Source: Leucocoprinus leucothites (Eukaryota > Basidiomycota > Agaricomycetes > Agaricales > Agaricaceae). From it: a stretch of 64,000 bases of DNA. The stretch is taken from assembly GCA_013368445.1 (NCBI GenBank), contig JAACJO010000008.1, forward strand, positions 1,860,001 to 1,924,000, given 5' to 3'. The stretch's first letter is position 1, and every line of letters begins with the position of its first letter. The translations under genes and the position numbers were made by a program. The notes under the pieces are model-generated. The model did no database searches. It saw only the letters and a list, made by a program, of their open reading frames with translations, and was not told the origin of the DNA. This document shows positions 48,600-61,598 of the stretch, piece after piece.

Positions 48600-49881
48600 T
48601 TTGATATGTCTCTCTAGGTTTATCTATCGCTCTGGCCTCGGTCGCCCTCGTGACTACGTTGGTTCGGATATTCATTCGTCTCAGGTCAGCTCCACGGAGG
48701 GCAAGAGAGGATTACTGGTCACTCCCTCAGTCTCTGTCAGATGTGAGTCGGCACTTCGAGATGCTTTTTGCTTTCTTGCAAGATTTAATCTCGTATCAAG
48801 GCGTTGATAATCCTAGGTACAATGGCTGAGGGTTGTGCAGCTGCTTTGTGGACAGTTATTTCCCTAATTCAGGACAATGGCGGTACGCTTATTATTTCCT
48901 TCTTCTGGCATAGAATTTATAGACTTTTGTGGCGATTCAAGGGAATGAACAAGTACGAAAGGCACTAAAAATCTCCAATATAGTGGTGTCGTACCTGGCA
49001 ATCTGGTAAGCGTCGTTTATGTATAGTGTATGAATTCAAAAGGCCTCATGCAAGTAGGTCTGCCAGGATGTCGGTGTTACTCCTCCTTCTGGGCGGAGGC
49101 CGCCATGGAACACTCAGAATCTCGATCGCATCGTGGCGCCGCCGACTTGCATTGTGCGGTAATCTGCTGCTCTACATTGGCCTATGTATTGGAATTACGT
49201 ACCAGAACACCGCTGTCTGTTCCACTCTGGAGAAAGATTCAAAAAGTGTACCCTGCTCCCTCTCGAAGGAAGCCGGGGTTTTCCATATTGTCGGTGAGCA
49301 TTGCCTTCCAAGCTGATAGCATCAACTTCAAGAGTTTACTCGAGTGTCCCAGTATATCCGGTTGCGACTGCATGGCTTCTATGGATTGCTCACCGAACCA
49401 TTGACATCGAATGGCGAATGGCGGGTTACAAATGGCGGGTATTCGGGATTTCCGTGGGAGGTGACTTGGTATGTACGCTGATCTCCATCATTCGAGGGGT
49501 CATGATTATTGCAGGATCGTCTGGAGTTGCAATTATCCTCGGTATTGTGGAGGTGAGGGGAGTAACCTTTCATGCAAGAATTGGCGATTCATGTGTTTCC
49601 AGTGTGGAGTTGCCATACCAATCGCGAACATGCCGATTATTGTGCCGGGACTCTGTAATTTTCTCGAGAATTTACTCAAGACAAAGCCGTCAAGATCACC
49701 TTCTCCTGTTACATTCAGAGTGCCAACGGCTTCCCATGAAACCGACAAGGAACAAAGCATTGAATCTTCACGACCAGAAGCCACTGGAGATATTGAGTTA
49801 CTGGCTCTTCCTTCGTCACCTGTCTCTCCTACTGTTTCTGTGGCAGGATCCACCAGCTCTCTACTCCCCCGTCCAGGCTAG
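48600..49881 (+). CDS. Fungal rhodopsin-like multi-pass membrane protein (model incomplete)
   Basis: Several plus-strand exons with membrane segments follow one another: LASVALVTTLVRIFIRLR (from 48628), a TM-like piece near 48822, then MSVLLLLLGGGRHGT with RRLALCGNLLLYIGLCIG (49068-49290). Next come VPVYPVATAWLLWIAHRTI and a segment ending GVAIILGIVE (to 49552), and after a 50-bp intron (49553-49602) CGVAIPIANMPIIVPG and a Ser-rich tail to the stop at 49879-49881. Order and spacing resemble basidiomycete seven-helix proteins of the fungal rhodopsin-like (SAT4-type) group, usually without known ligand. Only the 3' introns are clear; the 5' exons could not be joined in one frame with confidence, so the gene may also be damaged. 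Confidence 0.45.
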
Positions 49882-50090
49882 GTGATCATTTGACTGGTTA
49901 TGCAGTATGTCGATCACGATATGAAAGATATCGATGTACACGCCGAGTAATATATTGAGTTTAATGGATGACTAATCTGATTCACGTGTGATATCTGTTG
50001 CATAGCCACACGGCCTGAGAAGCACTCGTAGCACATGTCTTCGACTCAGTTCCATATGGCCTTGACGCAGCTTTTTCTTCGTCACCTCCA

Positions 50091-50735
50091 ATGCTGCGCA
50101 CTGCGGTCTTCTACATCACAGTGGCAGCCATAGTCTTTGTAGTATTTAACGCTCTTTCTCCAACTTCATTCTATAATCAACGTCTATCCAATATGTCAAC
50201 CTCTCCATCTGGCTGGCACTCTCGTGCAGCGACTTATCCGCATTCTTTTACCCCAGAACGATCTGCTCTTAAGCTTGCCGTTCTCAGAAACGCTCCTGTA
50301 GAGCATGAAGGCTTTACTCTCGCTCTCTTCGACTCACCGGCTAATATCGCGGTGGACGCGGCCGGCAAAGTCCTGGTCGTAGAGGATGTCGATTTTAGGG
50401 GTCTACTTAGCTTGGCAGATGAGATAAAGGACTTACCGGAGACGGGGGCGTTCGGAAATAGATGGGTCATCATGCAGCCCACAACCAGTCAACCCATTGA
50501 ACGTCTTTTGCTACCTGATGAAACCCCAGAAGGTCAGGGTCTCAAAGAGACGAGCGTCCAGGGTTACGATGGTGTCAAAATCCAGTTGAAGAAAGCTGTT
50601 GGAGATTATCAGCATCTACCATCGACGCTGTATGACTTGGTTGGGGCAGCCCTCGAAGCTCGAGAAGGCGCGGACGAGGATAGGGACGAGTCAATGATTA
50701 ATGAAGTCAAGGCCATCCTTGGGAATGTTTTCTAA
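50091..50735 (+). CDS. Hypothetical membrane-anchored protein, 214 aa
   Basis: Single-exon frame with one N-terminal membrane segment (AVFYITVAAIVFVVFNAL, about residues 5-22). A soluble region follows, with hydrophobic/charged alternation, LVVEDVDFRGLLSLADEIKD and a Glu/Asp-rich C-terminus. It looks like a signal-anchored or mitochondrial/ER membrane protein. I do not recognise the family. Codon use and length support a real gene; the antisense frame 50234-50482 is its shadow. Confidence 0.6.
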   Translation: MLRTAVFYITVAAIVFVVFNALSPTSFYNQRLSNMSTSPSGWHSRAATYPHSFTPERSALKLAVLRNAPVEHEGFTLALFDSPANIAVDAAGKVLVVEDVDFRGLLSLADEIKDLPETGAFGNRWVIMQPTTSQPIERLLLPDETPEGQGLKETSVQGYDGVKIQLKKAVGDYQHLPSTLYDLVGAALEAREGADEDRDESMINEVKAILGNVF

Positions 50736-51693
50736 TGTGGGTCCTTGTGTTACTATAGGCCTCTCAGCTCATGGTTACTCAACGCTTCATTGGATAAATC
50801 ACTACCAGACATGCAGACCTATCGTTTTTCGGGATCTACGTTGTTGTAAAACAGTCTGCATTATGAGTCTCGTTTCTTGACGAACTCTCGACCTATTCTC
50901 ATGCACTCCGTCGTAAGGGCACATTGGCTTCCCTGTCTTCCAGATATTCATCTCGAGATAAACCCTAAAAAGCAAACCTTGTTTGTTGATAATAGGAGAC
51001 CAGAGTGTTTCCCGTCAGTGACTAGCGCGAGCTGCCGAGGAAGACACGCAGTGAGGACCTGCCACGGGACGAGGCTATTTTGCCTAGCAGGCTTCTTTCT
51101 GTTACTTGTCGTGGCGTTATCATGTCCTCATCATCTCATCATGGGACTTGTTAGTTCCGGTAACTGAAGCGACTATCGATTCTGATGACGGCTCGAACGA
51201 GGGTAAGAGCACCACACATTTCATATCGATTTTAATCGAAAATGTATCCTGTCGCTTGAGAGGTACACGTACCTAATCATCTGATTGATCGATGAATATC
51301 ATCTAGTAATTGGGGCGGGCACAATTGTTTCACGCCACCTAGTCCCTCAGGCTCAAGAGCCCGTGTTGTGATATAAATAACGTGGGGCACGTATATGACT
51401 AGTTCTGTAGCAATGATCGGTCTGGCGAAGCAACCCTCTTTCTCACTGCTTGCCATTCACCACTACGAGGTTGTTCTGAGCCCAATTTCTGGGCCCGTTC
51501 ATACATTTATGTGCGGTGCGTTGTTCCCAAAGGGCCTGGTAAGCCTTCTTATTCGAAGTGTGACTCTGACTTGACTTGTCAGGTTGACGGACTGAACGTT
51601 ACCATCGATGAGCGATAAGCACATTTCTTTGGTTTATAAACAGGTGGATTGGTTGGTTGTACTCTCAGTCCCCTCACCCATTTGGCGGATATC
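50736..51693. other. Intergenic region
   Basis: 958 bp between two plus-strand genes. One open frame (50877-51167) has a hydrophobic stretch but no family likeness. The 3' end of the region should be the promoter of the metallophosphatase gene. Confidence 0.5.
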
Positions 51694-54422
51694 ATGACTA
51701 CTACTCTTGCCATCGCCCATTTCAACGACGTATATCAAGTTTCTGAGCAGAAACTTCGCGTCGATGGAAAAGAAGAGTCTATCGACGTCACTAAGTTTGC
51801 AACCTCGTTGGCTGGTGTTACCTCGAAATGGGACACCAGGTCTGACGGAAGTAAGGACGGGTTGATAGTATTCTCGGGAGACCTGTTTTCTCCCTCCGTC
51901 GAGACTTCAGTTACTCGAGGGAGGCACATGGTGGGGTTGCGTTCTCTTGCTCTTCAGATGATTTGGAACTTAACGATTGTTGGATAGCCTCCTATCATTA
52001 ATGCGCTTGGAGTCGATGTTGCTTGTCCTGGTAAGCTTAGTACTCTACCTCATACGTTTCATGCTAAATTTGTCTCAGGTAACCACGAATTCGATCTGGG
52101 TAAGCTCCTTGAATCAGATTTCTGCGTACGAGCTATTGATATGAGTTCGTAGGCTTTCCTCGACTCAAGGAATTGATTGTCGATACGAAATTCGTATGTC
52201 GCTTACCTTTTCTCACTTGGAAGTATGCACTGGAAGACGTACTAGCCTTGGCTTCTTAGCAACATCCTTGATACGAAGACAGGAACCGTTCCAGAGACAA
52301 TGAAGGAGTTTCATGTTTTAGAAAAGAAAGGCGTACGGATCGGCTTCATTGGACTTGTCGAAAAGTACGGTGTTCTAGCTGTTCCAAGGTAACATCCTGA
52401 TTTTTTTCAAGGGACTGGATTGCTACCATTACTGGATGGCCGGACAACTTCGAATGGCAGGATTTCGTGGAGGTCGGTAAAAAGCTGTCCGCTAAACTCC
52501 GTGATCCTGCTGGAGAATACAAGTGCGACATCATCATTGCAATCACTCATTGTCGGTATGTTACTTTGGTTTCATTGGGTTATTCAATGCTAATACGATA
52601 TATTTTCAGCATTTCAAACGTCAGTCACTGAGGGCTATACCCTACTTTTGTGAATGTCTCTGATCTCTTCTCTAGGACATCAAACTTGCCAGGGCACTTA
52701 ACGCACTGTCACCAGCCGCGCAGGGTACCCAAGACGTTGCTTCCCAGCAAGGTGTCGATTTGGTCCTAGGTGGACACGATCATGCTTATTGGGTCTCCAA
52801 GGGCTTCGCAGAGTGGGAGGGCTTCGATTTACAGACGTCCAATCCTGATGCCACTGATGACCAAGGCGATACGCTGATCGTGAAGAGTGGAACAGATTTC
52901 CAGGATCTGAGCGAGCTCATTGTAACTCTCAAAGATACGCCTCAGGGGAGTATTAGAAAGAAGATTATACAAGAAATCAAAGGTGGGTCGCAATGCCAAC
53001 GTGAGCCTTGAGTGCGTTCTGACTTTGTTAGGCAAACGTATTGTCACTCGGGGAGATGTTTCAGTCCATGCTGGGGTACAAGAAATAGTTAATAAGGAGC
53101 TCGGCACGATGAGATCGGCCTTACAAGAAGTGATTTGTAACACTGAAGTTCGACTTGATGCTCGCTCCGAGATTGTTCGTCATTCAGAAGTAAGTTGGTC
53201 AATTCTTTCTTAGATCGGCCCTTTTGAGTTAATGTGTCAATTTAGACACCTATCGCAAATTGGTTTGTCGATTGCTTGAGGCACTCCTACGATGAAGCGC
53301 TAGCCAAGCTAGGGTATTCAACAGTAGATGGATGTCTCATGAATTGTGGTAGTATACGAGGAGGTCAGATATATGAGCCTGGTATGTTCGGTTAAATATT
53401 TTTATCCGGGGTTGCGGGGGTTTTAAATCATCGTAGGACCTATTACCTTAGGCGACCTTATGGTCATGTCGCCATATCCTGAACCCATGGTCGTTATTGA
53501 AATTAGTGCGGCTGACCTCTTCGGAGCGATGGAGAACGGGCTTTCTCGTTGGCCTCAGGAAGAAGGGTAAGTGATTGACCTTTTCACATGCATTCATTTT
53601 CTCACAATATACTTTCAAGGCGTTTCCCAGCAATCTCTGGCTTCCGTGTCTCTTGGGACAGTAGCAAACCGGCTGGGCAACGCGTTAACGGAATCTGGCT
53701 ACTTGAGGATCCCAAGCAGCTGGGATCAGACAACAAGCCCATTTTGGTCGACAAGGAAGAAGTTTTACGCACCAGCACTCGCAAGTATTTGCTTATGGTT
53801 GGAGAGTACATGGCGATCGGAGGTGATGGATATGTTGATCTCGCTGACAAGAAGTACATTCTTACGACTGAAAATGGTCAACCGAAGAGTGCAGTAATCA
53901 GGAAATTCCTCTTGGGTCAGTCGGATCCTCCCTCCAGGCCCATTCCTGATTGACGTTGCAATTTCAGGTGCACAATTCTTGAACAAACAACTCCGCGAGA
54001 AACCTGAAGACCGAAAAGGCTTCGAGTCTAAAACGCTGGATGCCATTTCTGGGGTCTCGAACCATCTGAAACAAGTTCGTCTCCCCCGCGTAGTACCAAA
54101 ATCAGCGCTCCGTTCTATTCCCCTCTTCGGTTCGGCCCTCTCCAACGTGCAGGATATTGTCCACGATACTGCGCAGCTGGTCCTTGATGGGCTGGTACCC
54201 GCCGTTCAGTGGTTGATCTCGACCCCGCTTATCATTGCCGCCCACATTATTGCCGACCACGAGGACATGGGACTAATGGACTGCTACGAACGACGAAGAG
54301 ACTCTATCTTAGGTAAAGATCAAGCAAAGGTAGAAGAAGCGGGAAAGGTTGCAAAGGAGAATCTTCCGGTTATTCACCCTGTTGTAGATGGTCGGTTGAA
54401 GGATGTCAAAGGCGCTGCTTGA
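51694..54422 (+). CDS. 5'-nucleotidase-family metallophosphatase
   Basis: Thirteen exons: 51694-51930, 51988-52030, 52079-52099, 52153-52193, 52246-52364, 52412-52555, 52610-52619, 52676-52982, 53032-53189, 53246-53381, 53437-53566, 53620-53915 and 53968-54422 (698 aa). The N-terminal metallophosphoesterase domain has HFNDVY, SGDLFSPS, GNHEFD, ITHCR and GGHDHAYW, which carry the two-metal ligands. The C-terminal 5'-nucleotidase domain has MNCGSIRGGQIYEPGPITLG and VGEYMAIGGDGY. There is no signal peptide, so it is probably intracellular, unlike UshA. Likely substrates are nucleoside monophosphates or cyclic 2',3' esters. Exon 7 is only 10 nt and exon 3 only 21 nt. Confidence 0.9.
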
Positions 54423-54897
54423 GAAATGTCGTCGCGAATATCTCGGCTACGTATGTGTTGTATACTACCAATGTGATTGACTCCAGTACTCTTCCAAATT
54501 GTATGGATTCCAAGTAGGATTTTCGAGTGATGTTAAGTTGGAGCGTGGCAAACTGTTATGCGAGAACTCGAGCCTTCATAGAGGACTCACCGGACTGAAG
54601 GTCTTCACTTTGATGCGAGATGGCTAACGGATTGTACATAAAAGATTCTAACACTGTGTGGACATAAAGACTGCCAGTGGTTTTATCATTGGGCCTTTGT
54701 CTTGGTGGGATTTCTATTGTCGGGTGCCACTTCCCCAGTGGGGTTACCATCACCCCTAGCAGTAATTATCAGCTAATTCCGTAAGAATAAACGTTTGCTA
54801 TGAAATACTTACGGAATCCCAACCGGTTTGCGCTCCTGCCTCTTTCTCTCTCTCCATCTCTTTTGCAGTGCATTGGCCTTCTTTACACAAAGGGAAG
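54423..54897. other. Intergenic region
   Basis: 475 bp between plus-strand genes. A CT-rich stretch (54836-54866) precedes the next start, as is common before fungal genes. Confidence 0.6.
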
Positions 54898-56869
54898 ATG
54901 GATCATAATGCAATCCGTGACAAGTTTCGCGAGGAGAATGCAAAGCTCAAGCGCTTACTGTATAACGTCGAAGTTGAACGTGACAAGCTCTTGTGCGAAA
55001 ATGTGGATTTACGCGCGGATTTGGAAAAATTAAGGGTGGGTGCTTTGAGACCCTGCTAGAACGATATTATAACTCGCTCATCCCTTTTATACTTACTAGG
55101 ATGAAGCTTCGCGCGATGTACGCGTTCCAAACGCGTCAGTATTGCTCAGGCAAGAGAGCATTGCTGCTGCTTTGATGGACGTGGAGGACGCTCAAGTTAT
55201 CGAGGGGTCAAGTGACACCGAGGTTGAGCTATTCCAGGAACTAGACATACCCTCCCCAAAGCAGAATACCTCTGCAATTTTCCTTCGAAAGCGCAAAGCT
55301 ACGAGGTCTCTGTCACCGGACTTGGAAGGACATTCCAAAAAGCGACAGGCCACCATGACTGAGGTGCTTGGTCATTCCCTTCAATTGTGTTTGCGTCCCT
55401 CTATTGACGTTGGTATTCATGACCATATCTTACTGCAGATTGATGGAGATGCTGAAGGGAGCGCGTCTGTGACCACGAATGCTGACCTGGAGGACCTGGA
55501 TCCTCACGAGAGCCGCGAACAGGACTTGAAGCCCCTTGTGTTTAAAGAAGAGGCGTCAGATTCTCAAGTCATCAAAGCCGAGCCCGACGTCAAACCTTTC
55601 TGGGTGCGTGAGTGTTATTCTGACCTGTAAAGTCTAAGCGCTCATAGGGCGACCGCTAGGTAGATTAAACAGGAGATCAAAGTGAACGAATCAAAGGCAT
55701 TTATGCTTACCACAGCTCAGCTCACCAAATTCACTTCCGAGATGGATCGGTTCCCCATCGAGCCGCCTCCCGTTGAATGCAAATTTCCTAGACAACTTCT
55801 GACCGAGATGTTTGGCACCTCTACTATGTCCCTTCTCTGGGAAAGTCAGCCAGAATCCCCTAGAAAATTGCGCTTCATTTTTCCGACATTCGACGTTAAC
55901 CCATATATGCCTAGCGTTCCGGGTGGCGCGGGACTCTTGTTATCGTGTCGCGAAGAAATGACTGAACACACGTTCTCGTTGTTTATACGAGTGGAGACGA
56001 AACCAAGAGCGAGATGGGTTTATGCCGGGGAATATGAGTCGAGACATGTGGGAAATTTGGAGGGAGAGGCATTCCAGGATCAGAATGAAAAGGTACGGAT
56101 ATCGTTTATTTCAGAGTTTTGCTTCTCGTAGTCATGTTGAACCTAATATGAACTTAGGTGAAAGAGACATGGGCGAATAAGATTATAGATAACAAGAGTT
56201 GGCCTGTTTATTTTGACATGAAGGCTCGCATTGAATTACGCAAGGAAAGGGAAATAATCGATTCGACGGCCATTGAGGAGAGAGTGGAAATGATTAAGGA
56301 GAGGAAGACTGAGTTGCTCACGACAGGTGATGTCATCAGAGCTTTTGAAAGTGGAGAGGAGGTGAGCCCCGCTAACAAAATGCCTTTACGATTGGTTTAA
56401 TTCCGTTGAATTTTGACAAATGTAGTCCATCAAAGTCATTCTAATGAAGTGCACGGGGTACAACCATGTGTTTGCCCGAGAGATCGAGGAGAAATGGAAT
56501 CCCAGATCAAAAGGCTCCAGAGCGACACCAAACAGCAAAAAGGCGGCAATCCGTCGAAGTCAAGGCCGCAAGGCAGCAGTCCACAAACACCGAGAACGTC
56601 GTTCCTCAGGCCACGAGGAGTCGGATGACCCTCCCCCTTTGCCAGGCATGCCCGAGTCAGATACAGATGGTGCGGCTGAACCACCTGATACTCGGATGAC
56701 GACAAGATCAATGACTAAGTCTCGAGGAACGGTCGGGGAACACCAGGAGGACGTGGACGAGCGCAAAGTCGAGAACGACAAAGCTGGGCCAGATGCCATG
56801 ATTCCGGGAGACATGATTCTACAAACATGCGAACAAAGGCTTGCACTACTACCATGGGGAACACTTTAA
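54898..56869 (+). CDS. DUF6697-like basidiomycete protein
   Basis: Five exons: 54898-55035, 55100-55603, 55664-56092, 56158-56361 and 56426-56869 (572 aa). The first about 46 residues (KFREENAKLKRLL...EVERDKL) form a likely coiled coil. An acidic linker follows. The central block contains FPRQLLTEMFG, then FIFPTFDVNPYMPSVPG and RWVYAGEYESR, a pattern I associate with DUF6697, a domain of unknown function common in Agaricomycetes. The C-terminus is Lys/Arg-rich (KKAAIRRSQGRKAAVHKHRER) and then acidic, suggesting a nuclear or nucleic-acid-associated protein, which is inference. An in-frame ATG 30 nt upstream is an alternative start. Confidence 0.75.
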
Positions 56870-57438
56870 GGTAATGTTGAATCGACAGTGTGCAGATGGA
56901 TTTGGATTTGGATTACTCGTTTCGAGATATGGCATGTCTGATCCTATGAGCGAGGATTCAGGCTCATGCTTTTCATGATGTTCGTAGTGTTGGACACGGT
57001 ATGATTAATTGTATAATAATGGATATTTGAAAGCGATCAAAAGAATCAAGATAGCAAGAGATTGAGAGAAATCGACCAGAAAATGATTGATTGAATCAAT
57101 CCCTGTTCAAACCTTTAAATATGCTCCCACGAGAACGTCACACTTCTAGTTTCGAACCAGAAGCTGGCTTGCCAAGGGCTACTACTGCTGCGGCTTGCTG
57201 CGGTCATTGGCAGTGACTGGGCTGCATCATTGGTGTGAGTGCAGAAGTTATCACTGCCCGATATCTTCGTCCCTCATTCTTTAAATATACCAACCTCACT
57301 GCCATGAACATCATCGCCATGAACATAACTCCGAGAGTTTCCAGGTCTGCCGCCGGATCACCCTGATTAGAAAAGGGAAGAGCGCCCGGGTCAGATAAAT
57401 ACTTGCTTCTCAGCTCGTGCTTCTTGGACAGCGCCCTC
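56870..57438. other. Intergenic region
   Basis: 569 bp between plus-strand genes with no supported open frame. Confidence 0.6.
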
Positions 57439-60400
57439 ATGGACAGCACTGGATGGCACGCCCACAGGCGTGCACAAAAGGTTGGTTTTTGTAGTTAGCA
57501 ATGTTGCTGCGTTGATAATTTGCTGACTCTTTGCTGGTTGTGCGGTTAGGAATCCGATTATTATGCTGAACACGGAGAACAGTATGGCACGGTTGAGCAA
57601 GTAGGGCCGATGGAGGAGAGCTTCATTGGTGGTTTCAATTTTCAGAGTCCCCAGCCCTCCTCGTCGTCCAACCCACCCCGTTTGCCTCCAAAACCCTCCA
57701 GAAACGGAACACCTCAACCGGCCTATCCTCCTCGAGCGGAATATCCACGACCGACTGACGGAATGCCGAGCACTTACCATGATGCAGGATTTCCTAAACA
57801 TTTCCGCCCACCTGCTTACTCTCAGCCACCAACGAATCAGCCACATCTCACCGCAGTTGAACGATCTCGGATGACTAGAGTTGCGCGGATGGACCCTTAC
57901 CTTCAGGCACGTAAGCCTACACTCTCTGCATATTCTACTTACAACTGGTGCAACTTTCAGTTCATGTGTGGTCCGTTGCTCAAGTCAGGGCTATCTTTCA
58001 TCAGGAGGTTCGCGATTCTCACCTATGGTCTATAGGTTCGATACAATCGATTCAAATCACACCTGGCTCGGTGCCGCACTCATCGTCACTGCGGACTCTG
58101 GATCCATCTATGAACCCCACCCCAGACTTTCGTACGAGTGGGATCCTGACAGCCTGACGCCCTCGACTCTTCGCATGATGTTCGGTGATAAAAACGACCA
58201 GGGTTATCCTGAGTTTGCTCGAACCGCCTCCTCTAACTCTCAGGATAGGGGTGGGCATCTTCCTTATGGATTGGGTCCTCATCCCGCCGATCCACACTCC
58301 ACGGCATCCAGCAGCAGATCTAGCTCTACGAGTACGGCCTCCGGCATGCCAGGACCTAACGCCAGGAGAGAAGACTCATATGGCCAAGATATCTGGTTTT
58401 ATGCAGGTTCCGAGAGGTGCGTTTTCCCGATCACTTCTTAGTTTTGACCAGCACCGGAATCATCGCTTCCTCGTCCCTCTCAGGACTTTCACCTTTTGGC
58501 GGTTCATGATCAGGATTCCGCTGAGCGAGCATGAAATGGAGATCACGTATCGCATCAACAATGGACAAGCCATGAATTTTTTCGTCCCTGGCCGGAACCA
58601 AAATATGAGATGGGCAGCTCATTCCGTGGGTGACCACCTTGTACGACCACCCTGATTTTAGCTCACATCGGTAGCTCAGTGTAACGGCTTTTCTGCTGGC
58701 ATCAATCCCGACGATTTCAGAGGACCGGGGTTTCAAAGTGGTTATGATCCAGTTTGGGTGGATCTTTTGAGCCATCATGCTCAAACGCCTTTTCATGCTC
58801 TTGTTGGTGGTGGTGATCAGCTTTATTGCGATGGTGTAGCCCGTGAACCGGAAATGCAAGACTGGGTGAACAAGATGAAGCCTGAGGAGAAGAAGCACTT
58901 CCCGTTGACAGAAGAGATTAGATTATGCATTGATAGGTTCTTGGTCAACCATTACTGTCAATCGTTCAGGCGCGGCGCTTTTGCTCGAGCCAATAGCTCC
59001 ATGTATGTAATTTCCCTACCGACTTTGCTAACCGATGCTCATCCGTTCTCTTAGCCCAATGGTCAATATGTGCGGTAAGTGCTCTGGTATGGAAGCAGTC
59101 TCAGCTTGTTGATATTGAACCATACACAGACGATCACGGTACGTCACTATTATTCCTTTCTGAGATTCTAGACGTTAATATGGTTCTCGTTCAGATCTAG
59201 TGAGCCCCTATCCGTTCCCGAATTTATCACCGCCTCTAATCCGATGATTGTTTGAAGATCGATGGTTTTGGAAGCTGTGAGATAGATTCTTGAAATGGAA
59301 CCACAGCCTTGCTCACAGTCGATGCAGATCCCGATGATATACAACAAGCTCCCGTATTCCGACAGTACGCAAGTATTATCCTGAGGGAAAGATGAGCACT
59401 GACCGGAACTACAGGATCGGTGCTCGAGGTTATTTCTTTTTCTTGTTATTCCAGTGCTTCATTAATCGTGAGTGTAGTTCACACACCTCTTCCGTCACTC
59501 ATACGAGGTGCATAGCCGAAATTGATGGTTTGAGCGATGCTCCTGGGAAGCATGTCTATCAATCGCTCATCCTCGGGCAAACTGGGAAATACATTCAAAT
59601 CCCTTCTCATTCGTTTTTGGTCAACATGGGACCGCAGGTATCGTTATTGATGCTGGACTGTAGGCAAGTATCTTTCCTCGATTAACAATGTGTATCGTTA
59701 CTTAAGGAACTACTAGGGCGGAACGACGCCTTGATCAAGTATGCAGCCCATTTGAATACGAAAAGGTGTTCCAGAAAATTCGTACTTTGCCGCACAGCGT
59801 CGAGCACCTTGTCATCCAGACCGGTATTCCGGTTGCCTATCCTCGAATGAATTTCTTAGAGACTGCCCTTGAGTCCAAATTTAATCCATTTGTTTCTCTC
59901 GGGCGTAACGGAAGTTTGTCGGGATTTGTGAACAAGTTTAATGCTGATCCGGAGCTGTTGGATGATTTGAATGATCACTGGACAGCAAAGGCTCATAAGG
60001 TGCTTTTCTGTCTTGTCGAGCTTGCGTCCTTTGACAGCTGAGCGATTTGTGCTTCTCTAGCAAGAACGTAACTGGTTGATTGAACAGCTGCAGAGGATCG
60101 CGATAGTTCAAAGGTTGAGGATATCCCTTGTGTCTGGAGACGTACATTGTGCTGCTGTCGGCGTGTTGAAGACCTATAGGCCGAACAAGCAAGACGTTGA
60201 TGTTCCCATTGGTCTCGATCATAGGTATATGATTAACGTCGTGACAAGTACGTGTATATCATTTCGCAAATTTCATCCGGGGCCTAACTCTATCATTCCT
60301 CAGGTGCCATCGTCAACACACCTCCGTAAGTGATCCGCTGCTCGCCTGGATTATGCTGAACGTACTACAGGCCTAATGGCGTTTTGACTATGGTAAACTC

Positions 60401-60777
60401 ACTTGCGTCCAAAACGCACAAAACTATGCATCACGCTGATACCGACGAGACCATGGTATAAGCGAGCCTTTCGCCACAGTATCCAATTCACTGATTTGCT
60501 TTCACTGGCAGATGCCGCTTTTTGGAACGGACACAGATGGATCGTCACGCATGCAGAAATATATCATGGGAAAGAGGAACTGGTGTGCGGTAGACTGGGA
60601 TCGTGAAACTGGCTGCTTGCACTTTTCTCTGCAGATCGAGAAAGAGAAGGGAAATGGTATAACCCAAGCGTGAGTTCGTTCGATGCCACGTTTCTGGTAC
60701 TGAGTGGTTTCTGATGCTATATTAATTGGGTTAGGTATCCTACTTTTACGCCGCCGCCTGGTTGGTCCCGTGCGTGA
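57439..60777 (+). CDS. PhoD-like phosphatase, 19 exons with micro-exons
   Basis: Exons: 57439-57480, 57550-57906, 57961-57983, 58036-58416, 58484-58625, 58680-59002, 59055-59074, 59130-59138, 59195-59199, 59258-59276, 59328-59364, 59415-59467, 59516-59663, 59717-59999, 60061-60247, 60304-60325, 60371-60455, 60512-60669 and 60735-60777 (778 aa). A Pro-rich N-terminus is followed by FMCGPLL, CNGFSAG, GGGDQLYCDG, NMCDDHDLIDGFGS and SGDVH, the signature of the fungal PhoD-like metallophosphatase family, which would hydrolyse phosphate esters. The DDHD motif is spelled across exons of 20, 9, 5 and 19 nt. Two introns (after YLQ at 57907 and after LDC at 59664) begin with GC; only GC-AG splicing keeps the conserved frame. 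The first 42-nt exon is inferred from an in-frame join. Confidence 0.85.
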
Positions 60778-61598
60778 AGCTGCGGCGCGATACCTGAGGA
60801 ACTATTTGATCCTCGATCATGGTCGTGGCCTCCCTTGCGCAGTCGAAGCCATGTTAGATCCCATTCACTCACAAATACCCCCGTCTCGAGATGTGTGTTT
60901 CTCCGCTATGCAGATTTGCAGCGATAACCAACTCCACGGCTTGAAGTTTGAATCTCCATGCAGACCTTGTACAAACAGCAGCCTCCTGTTGTTTGCCGTA
61001 ACACGGGCCGTAATATGAGAAATAGAAATTTAAATACAATGTCACGTGTGAGATCGAAATGATGGTTGATCCCCGTGAGCTAAAATTAAATACATCGTTT
61101 ATAGACCCCCACAACTCTGTTTCGTCATGAAAAATAGCTGCGCATCTACTAACTACGACTACCTCTCCTCGTTGCCGACAGACTGCACTCATAATGCTTA
61201 TGTGCAGGTGGTAGTGTCCCGATGCCACCGCCCCGCCCTTCGTCTTCAAGTATTATTCCCACTGTCAGGCGCCTGGCGTTCCTGATCCTTTTATCTTTAG
61301 AACGGTTCTAGTGGCGATTCATTCTCGGACTCCGATGATGTAGACCTTGAAAAACCCGAAGGTGGCTGCCTGTTCGGGACGGAGCTAGTGACGTTATACT
61401 TCCCCGTTCGGGAGTTGAAATCAACCAATGGTTGACCTGTTCTTCAAGCTAATTCGCCTGGTCCACGCTTCCTAAATCTTATTCGGTTGCCTAATATCTT
61501 ACTCTCCTTTGAACCACCATCTGACCAGGTTTAACTGGATTATCCTTCCTTCTGCCTTACGCTGAATTCCACTCCGTTTCTCCTGCCTGCGGCCTCCG
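60778..61598. other. Intergenic region
   Basis: 821 bp between plus-strand genes. A minus-strand open frame (60869-61249) shows no family likeness. Confidence 0.6.
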
